This document shows, one piece after another, positions 61,004 to 64,000 of a DNA stretch of 64,000 nucleotides (positions are counted from its first letter, which is position 1; every line of letters begins with the position of its first letter). The stretch covers positions 558,001 to 622,000 of the forward strand of contig NZ_FNTX01000002.1 in assembly GCF_900105765.1 (NCBI RefSeq), read 5' to 3'. A program made the position numbers and the translations under genes. The notes beneath the pieces are model-generated. The model was not told the DNA's origin. It was given only the letters and a program-made list of their open reading frames with translations, and made no database searches. This DNA is from Ruania alba. Lineage in GTDB: Bacteria; Actinomycetota; Actinomycetes; Actinomycetales; Beutenbergiaceae.

Positions 61004-61906
61004 TCAGCCGGTGACGGCGCCGGCGGTCAGTCCGGCGACGAGGCGGCGCTGGAGGATGAGGAAGATCAGCAGCATCGGGACCGTGACCACCACGGTGGCG
61101 GCCATCAGCACACCCCAGGCCTGCATCCCGTCCAGGCTCTGCAGCAGGGTCAAGCCCACCGGCAGGGTCATCGTGTCGGTGTTGTCGGTGACGAGCATCG
61201 GCCACAGGTAGTCGTTCCACTCGTTCACCAACGAGATCAGGCCCACTGCGGCGATCGTGGGGATCGACATCGGCACCGCGAAGGCCCAGAGCCGACGCCA
61301 GTGGCTGGCACCGTCCACCTGGGCGGCCTCGAACACCGAGATCGGCAGGGAGAGGAAGTGCTGACGGAACAGGAACGTCCCGAACGCGCTGGCCAGGCCG
61401 GGCACCAGGATGCCCTGATAGGTGTTCAGCCAGCCGAGGCTCGCGATCAGCGAGTAGTTCGGGATGATCGTGATCTGACCGGGGATGAGCAGCGCGAACA
61501 GCACCACCACGAACACGGCCTTGCGGAACGGGACGTCGATGAACACCACGGCGTAGGCGCAGCACAGGCCCAGGAAGACCTTCAGGCCGGCGCCGGCGAT
61601 GGTCAGGCCCACGCTGTTGAGGAACATCCGCTCGATCGGGATGCTGCTGGAGACCTGTTCGTAGTTGAAGAAGGCGAAGGCGTCCGGCAGCCACTGCAGC
61701 GGCATCGAGTAGATCTCGCCGTTTTCCTTGAAGCTGGCCAGGAACATCCAGACCAGCGGCACCGCCATCACCAGGATGGAGGCGAGCATGATCAGGTACA
61801 GGCCGGCGTCCAGGTGCCCACGGAACGGCCGACGGCGCGTGGCCGGCGTGGCCGGGGCGGGCGCCTCGGTCCGAGGTGCGTGGGTGCGCTCCACGGTCGT
61901 GCTCAT
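61004..61906 (-). CDS. ABC transporter permease (UgpE/MalG-like)
   Basis: A 300-residue permease with six helices. The EAA loop is SVFEAAQVDGASHWRRLWAFAVPMSIPTIAAVGL, with TFLFRQHFLSLPI preceding. It is the second permease of the importer. A 36-bp gap separates it from the binding protein, and it overlaps the first permease by 4 bp (ATGA). No ATPase gene is in the operon. Confidence 0.93.
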   Translation of the reverse strand: MSTTVERTHAPRTEAPAPATPATRRRPFRGHLDAGLYLIMLASILVMAVPLVWMFLASFKENGEIYSMPLQWLPDAFAFFNYEQVSSSIPIERMFLNSVGLTIAGAGLKVFLGLCCAYAVVFIDVPFRKAVFVVVLFALLIPGQITIIPNYSLIASLGWLNTYQGILVPGLASAFGTFLFRQHFLSLPISVFEAAQVDGASHWRRLWAFAVPMSIPTIAAVGLISLVNEWNDYLWPMLVTDNTDTMTLPVGLTLLQSLDGMQAWGVLMAATVVVTVPMLLIFLILQRRLVAGLTAGAVTG

Positions 61907-62865
61907 GAGTAGTGCACCTTCTTCTCCATGTACTTGAGCTGCACAGCCGTGATCACGAGCAGGATGACGAACAAGATCGTGGCCGACGCCGAGGCGTAGC
62001 CGGCTCGCCCGGTCTGGAAGCCTTCGATGTAGATCTGGTACATCAGCGTCGTGGTGGAGCCCAGTGGCCCGCCGTCCGTCATCGCCTTGATCAGGTCGAA
62101 GGACTGCAGCGAGCTCAGGATCGTCGTGATCAGCAGGAAGAACGTCACCGGGCCGAGTAGCGGTAGCACGACCGAACCGAACGTCCGCAGTTTGGTGGCG
62201 CCGTCCAGCGATGCGGCGTCACGTAGGTCCTGCGGGATCCCCTGCAACCCGGCGAGATAGATGAGCGCCACATACCCGATGTGCTTCCACAGGTACACGA
62301 TGATGATCATGATCAGCGCCCAGGGTGAGGACGTGTACCACTGCGGTGAGTCCAGTCCGATCGCGCCGAGCAGCGTCGACAACAACCCGTAGCGGGGGTC
62401 GAAGATGTACAGCCAGAGCATGCCGACTGCGATCCCGGACAGGACGTAGGGCGCGAACACCACGGTGCGGGCGACCCCTCGTCCCCAGAGTTTGCGATTC
62501 AACAGCAGAGCGAGTGCGAGGCCGAGGACCAGCGCGCCGCCCACGGTGGCCACAGCGAAGATGAGCGTGGTGCCCATCACCATGGGGGTATCCGGATCGG
62601 TGAACCACGCAATGTAGTTGTCGAATCCGATGAACCGGGCCACGGACGAGCCCATGTTCCACTGCAGCATCGAGTAGTAGAAGCTCAGCAGCAGCGGCCG
62701 GTAGACGAAGATCAGCAGCAGGGCCACATTGGGGCCGGCGAGCAGGGCGAAGATCCCGAGGTTCTTCAGCCGGCGTCGCTTGATCGCGGCGTGGCGCACC
62801 TTCGACGTGCCCGAGCGAGCCAGGGGCGGCGCGGTTGGTGCCTGCGACGTCACGAGCGGCACCAT
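61903..62865 (-). CDS. ABC transporter permease (UgpA/MalF-like)
   Basis: A 320-residue permease: ALLLIFVYRPLLLSFYYSMLQW, VFAPYVLSGIAVGMLWLYIF and the EAA loop GIPQDLRDAASLDGATKLRTFGSVVLPLLGPVTFF. First gene of a five-gene operon: UgpA-like, UgpE-like, UgpB-like, GDPD, DUF4091. An upstream 507-bp gap ends with a truncated AraC-type gene transcribed in the same direction, its probable regulator. Confidence 0.93.
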   Translation of the reverse strand: MVPLVTSQAPTAPPLARSGTSKVRHAAIKRRRLKNLGIFALLAGPNVALLLIFVYRPLLLSFYYSMLQWNMGSSVARFIGFDNYIAWFTDPDTPMVMGTTLIFAVATVGGALVLGLALALLLNRKLWGRGVARTVVFAPYVLSGIAVGMLWLYIFDPRYGLLSTLLGAIGLDSPQWYTSSPWALIMIIIVYLWKHIGYVALIYLAGLQGIPQDLRDAASLDGATKLRTFGSVVLPLLGPVTFFLLITTILSSLQSFDLIKAMTDGGPLGSTTTLMYQIYIEGFQTGRAGYASASATILFVILLVITAVQLKYMEKKVHYS

Positions 62866-63372
62866 GCGCTGGTTCCACCCAGCGCGGACGAATACGAAGC
62901 AATCACAGTCTCTCCCTCGGGACCCGCGATCGGCCGATACCCCTCGGCGTCATCGATCTGCGTGGCGATCCGCTTGTCCGATCCTGGACGAAACGCTCAC
63001 CTTGCTTGCGGGCCACAACGTATCCAAACGACTCGAGATGTAGCAACCACCAACACCAGGTGACTGGAAGGTGAACTCACACCGATCCGCGGTGAGACTC
63101 ACGCCTGGAACTGTCTACATCTGTTGTATTTACAGGCATTCTGGCGCGCTGATCGACACGTCACCGATCCACGCATTTGAGCAATCGTGCTTGCTCGAAC
63201 GCCTGGGAACGAGCAAATGTGCCAGGGATCGCGGCGAGGTTAGCTCCGGTCGCAGCGATCGACCATGGATCATTCCATGAGAATACTTGGACTTTTCTGG
63301 GACAACAGAGCGGACAGCGACAACCCGCAACGGATTCTCGTCAGGCACTCAGTGCGCAGGGCAGCCCGGCCC
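62866..63372. other. Gap without a recognised gene
   Basis: 507 bp between the ABC operon and the AraC gene, more AT-rich than the neighbouring coding sequence. No credible ORF is seen. The region contains GAGCAA-TCGTGC-TTGCTC (~63179-63196) and another GAGCAA near 63212, which could be AraC-type half-sites, but no promoter is clear. Confidence 0.5.
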
Positions 63373-64000
63373 TCATTGACGGCGCGCGGCCTCCTGGCGC
63401 CGGAACTCACTCGGTGACATGCCCACCCGGCGGCGGAACAGCCGTGAGAAGTAGGCAGGATCGTCATATCCGACCTGGGTGCCGATGGCGCCGACGTCAC
63501 TGGAGGTGTCCGCGAGCAGGTGCTGGGCCCGGGTGATCCGGGCCTGGATGATGAACTCGTGCGGACTGAGCCCACTGGCTTCGCGTGCAGCGTCGTGCAG
63601 CGCATCAACCGTCAGCCCCAGCTCAGCAGCTCGTTCAGCCACGCTCAACGGCAGCGTGGCCGATTCCAGCAACGCGCCGGTCACCGAGGCCGCGCGCTGC
63701 CGTGGACCGCGAGTGGTCGCGTCCAGCGCGACCCCGATCAGTTGCGCGACGACGGTGGCCGCCACGAGCTGGGAGCGGCGGTTCGGCAGTTGGAGGGCGC
63801 GGCGCAGCCTGGAGAATGCTTCGGGCAGGCCGGTCAGGGCTGCTGGGTCGGCCGACCGGACCGCCTCGGTGGATGTCCAGTGGTCGGCGCCTTCGAGCAC
63901 GCGGGTCATCGTCCCCTCGAACAGCACCCAGTGCTCCTGCCACCCTTCCTGGCGTGGCCCGTAGGCGTGCCTGGCGCCGGGCGTCAGCCAGATCACCGAC
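63373..64000 (-). CDS. AraC-family transcriptional regulator (5' end outside the window)
   Basis: At least 208 residues; the frame is open to the window edge, so the start and likely N-terminal ligand domain are missing. The C-terminal HTH pair is clear: LSVAERAAELGLTVDALHDAAREASGLSPHEFIIQARITRAQHLLADTSSDVGAIGTQVGYDDPAYFSRLFRRRVGMSPSEFRRQ. The partial ligand domain includes LTPGARHAYGPRQEGWQEHWVLFEG, an AraC cupin end. It is upstream of the UgpA-operon in the same direction, likely its regulator. Confidence 0.88.
   Translation of the reverse strand, partial: SVIWLTPGARHAYGPRQEGWQEHWVLFEGTMTRVLEGADHWTSTEAVRSADPAALTGLPEAFSRLRRALQLPNRRSQLVAATVVAQLIGVALDATTRGPRQRAASVTGALLESATLPLSVAERAAELGLTVDALHDAAREASGLSPHEFIIQARITRAQHLLADTSSDVGAIGTQVGYDDPAYFSRLFRRRVGMSPSEFRRQEAARRQ

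Noticed and set aside
63071-63348. Short frames in the 62866-63372 gap
   Set aside because: No ribosome-binding site, no conserved pattern and unusual composition; they look like chance.

Overview
The window is GC-rich, densely packed chromosomal DNA with short intergenic gaps, many GTG starts and many 4-bp ATGA/GTGA gene overlaps. It contains actinobacterial gene families (HelD/HelR-type RNA polymerase motor, PP2C phosphatase, TipA-like MerR, two-TM LssY-like and LPG-synthase-like proteins, sugar importers lacking their own ATPase). This suggests a Gram-positive actinomycete, most likely Micrococcales. The Trk/Ktr, NhaA and voltage-gated channel genes would fit a salt-exposed member such as the Ruaniaceae/Bogoriellaceae group, but the genus is inference. 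I saw no tRNA, rRNA, CRISPR array, phage gene or transposase. The content looks like ordinary chromosome with small accessory inserts (toxin-antitoxin pairs, hairpin repeats).

Layout. 1-6.8 kb: a flippase/LPG-synthase-like membrane protein carrying a degenerate kinase region, a PP2C phosphatase, an LssY-type protein, a bacterial voltage-gated cation channel and a YjbR-like protein. 6.9-14 kb: a UbiB kinase, MarR, GNAT, VOC, an ECF sigma factor coupled to an O6-methylguanine methyltransferase, a TauE exporter and a MerR/TipAS regulator that sits between two copies of a 62-bp perfect or near-perfect hairpin. 14.2-19.2 kb: a sugar ABC importer (binding protein and two permeases) and lipoamide dehydrogenase. 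19.3-25.4 kb: acetyltransferases, a MntA/HepT toxin-antitoxin pair with an altered HEPN motif, a PLP enzyme and a NarL-type two-component system. 25.6-31.6 kb: a Tat-exported multicopper oxidase, a FAD monooxygenase, MgtC, SufE-SseA and a deaminase. 31.7-35.3 kb: K+ uptake (TrkA/TrkH) and NhaA. 35.5-42.8 kb: HelD, a Gfo-LacI operon divergent from a FucP-like sugar permease, VapBC and YdeI. 42.9-51.3 kb: an epimerase, an MBL protein, a MarR/LLM/FMN-reductase unit, a MerR and aldo-keto reductase unit and AraC/formaldehyde dehydrogenase. 51.4-57.1 kb: sigma factor-Ser/Thr kinase-OmpA lipoprotein, then YciI-ECF sigma. 57.1-64 kb: a five-gene operon of ABC permeases, binding protein, glycerophosphodiesterase and a DUF4091 protein, with a truncated AraC gene at the right edge.

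How the parts work together. Many units are regulator-target pairs whose operators can be read directly. A MerR protein and the aldo-keto reductase next to it share the same CTGGAG-YGCA-CTCCAG operator with 19-bp promoter spacing. The MerR/TipAS gene has its own 19-bp promoter. The Gfo-LacI operon has a TACTCGAGTA palindrome over its -10 box, and MarR/LLM share an overlapping palindrome. Several genes (sigma-kinase, sigma-methyltransferase, YciI-sigma) appear translationally coupled, pointing to regulation without classic anti-sigma factors.

Most interesting items for follow-up: the three-copy 62-bp hairpin family, the HepT variant with Tyr replacing the catalytic His, the channel whose selectivity filter carries Asp instead of Glu, the pseudokinase-flippase fusion, the NhaA with an EF-hand-like tail, and the sigma-kinase-OmpA locus. 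Two small membrane-protein genes (near 20.07 and 25.65 kb) look broken by single-base frameshifts.
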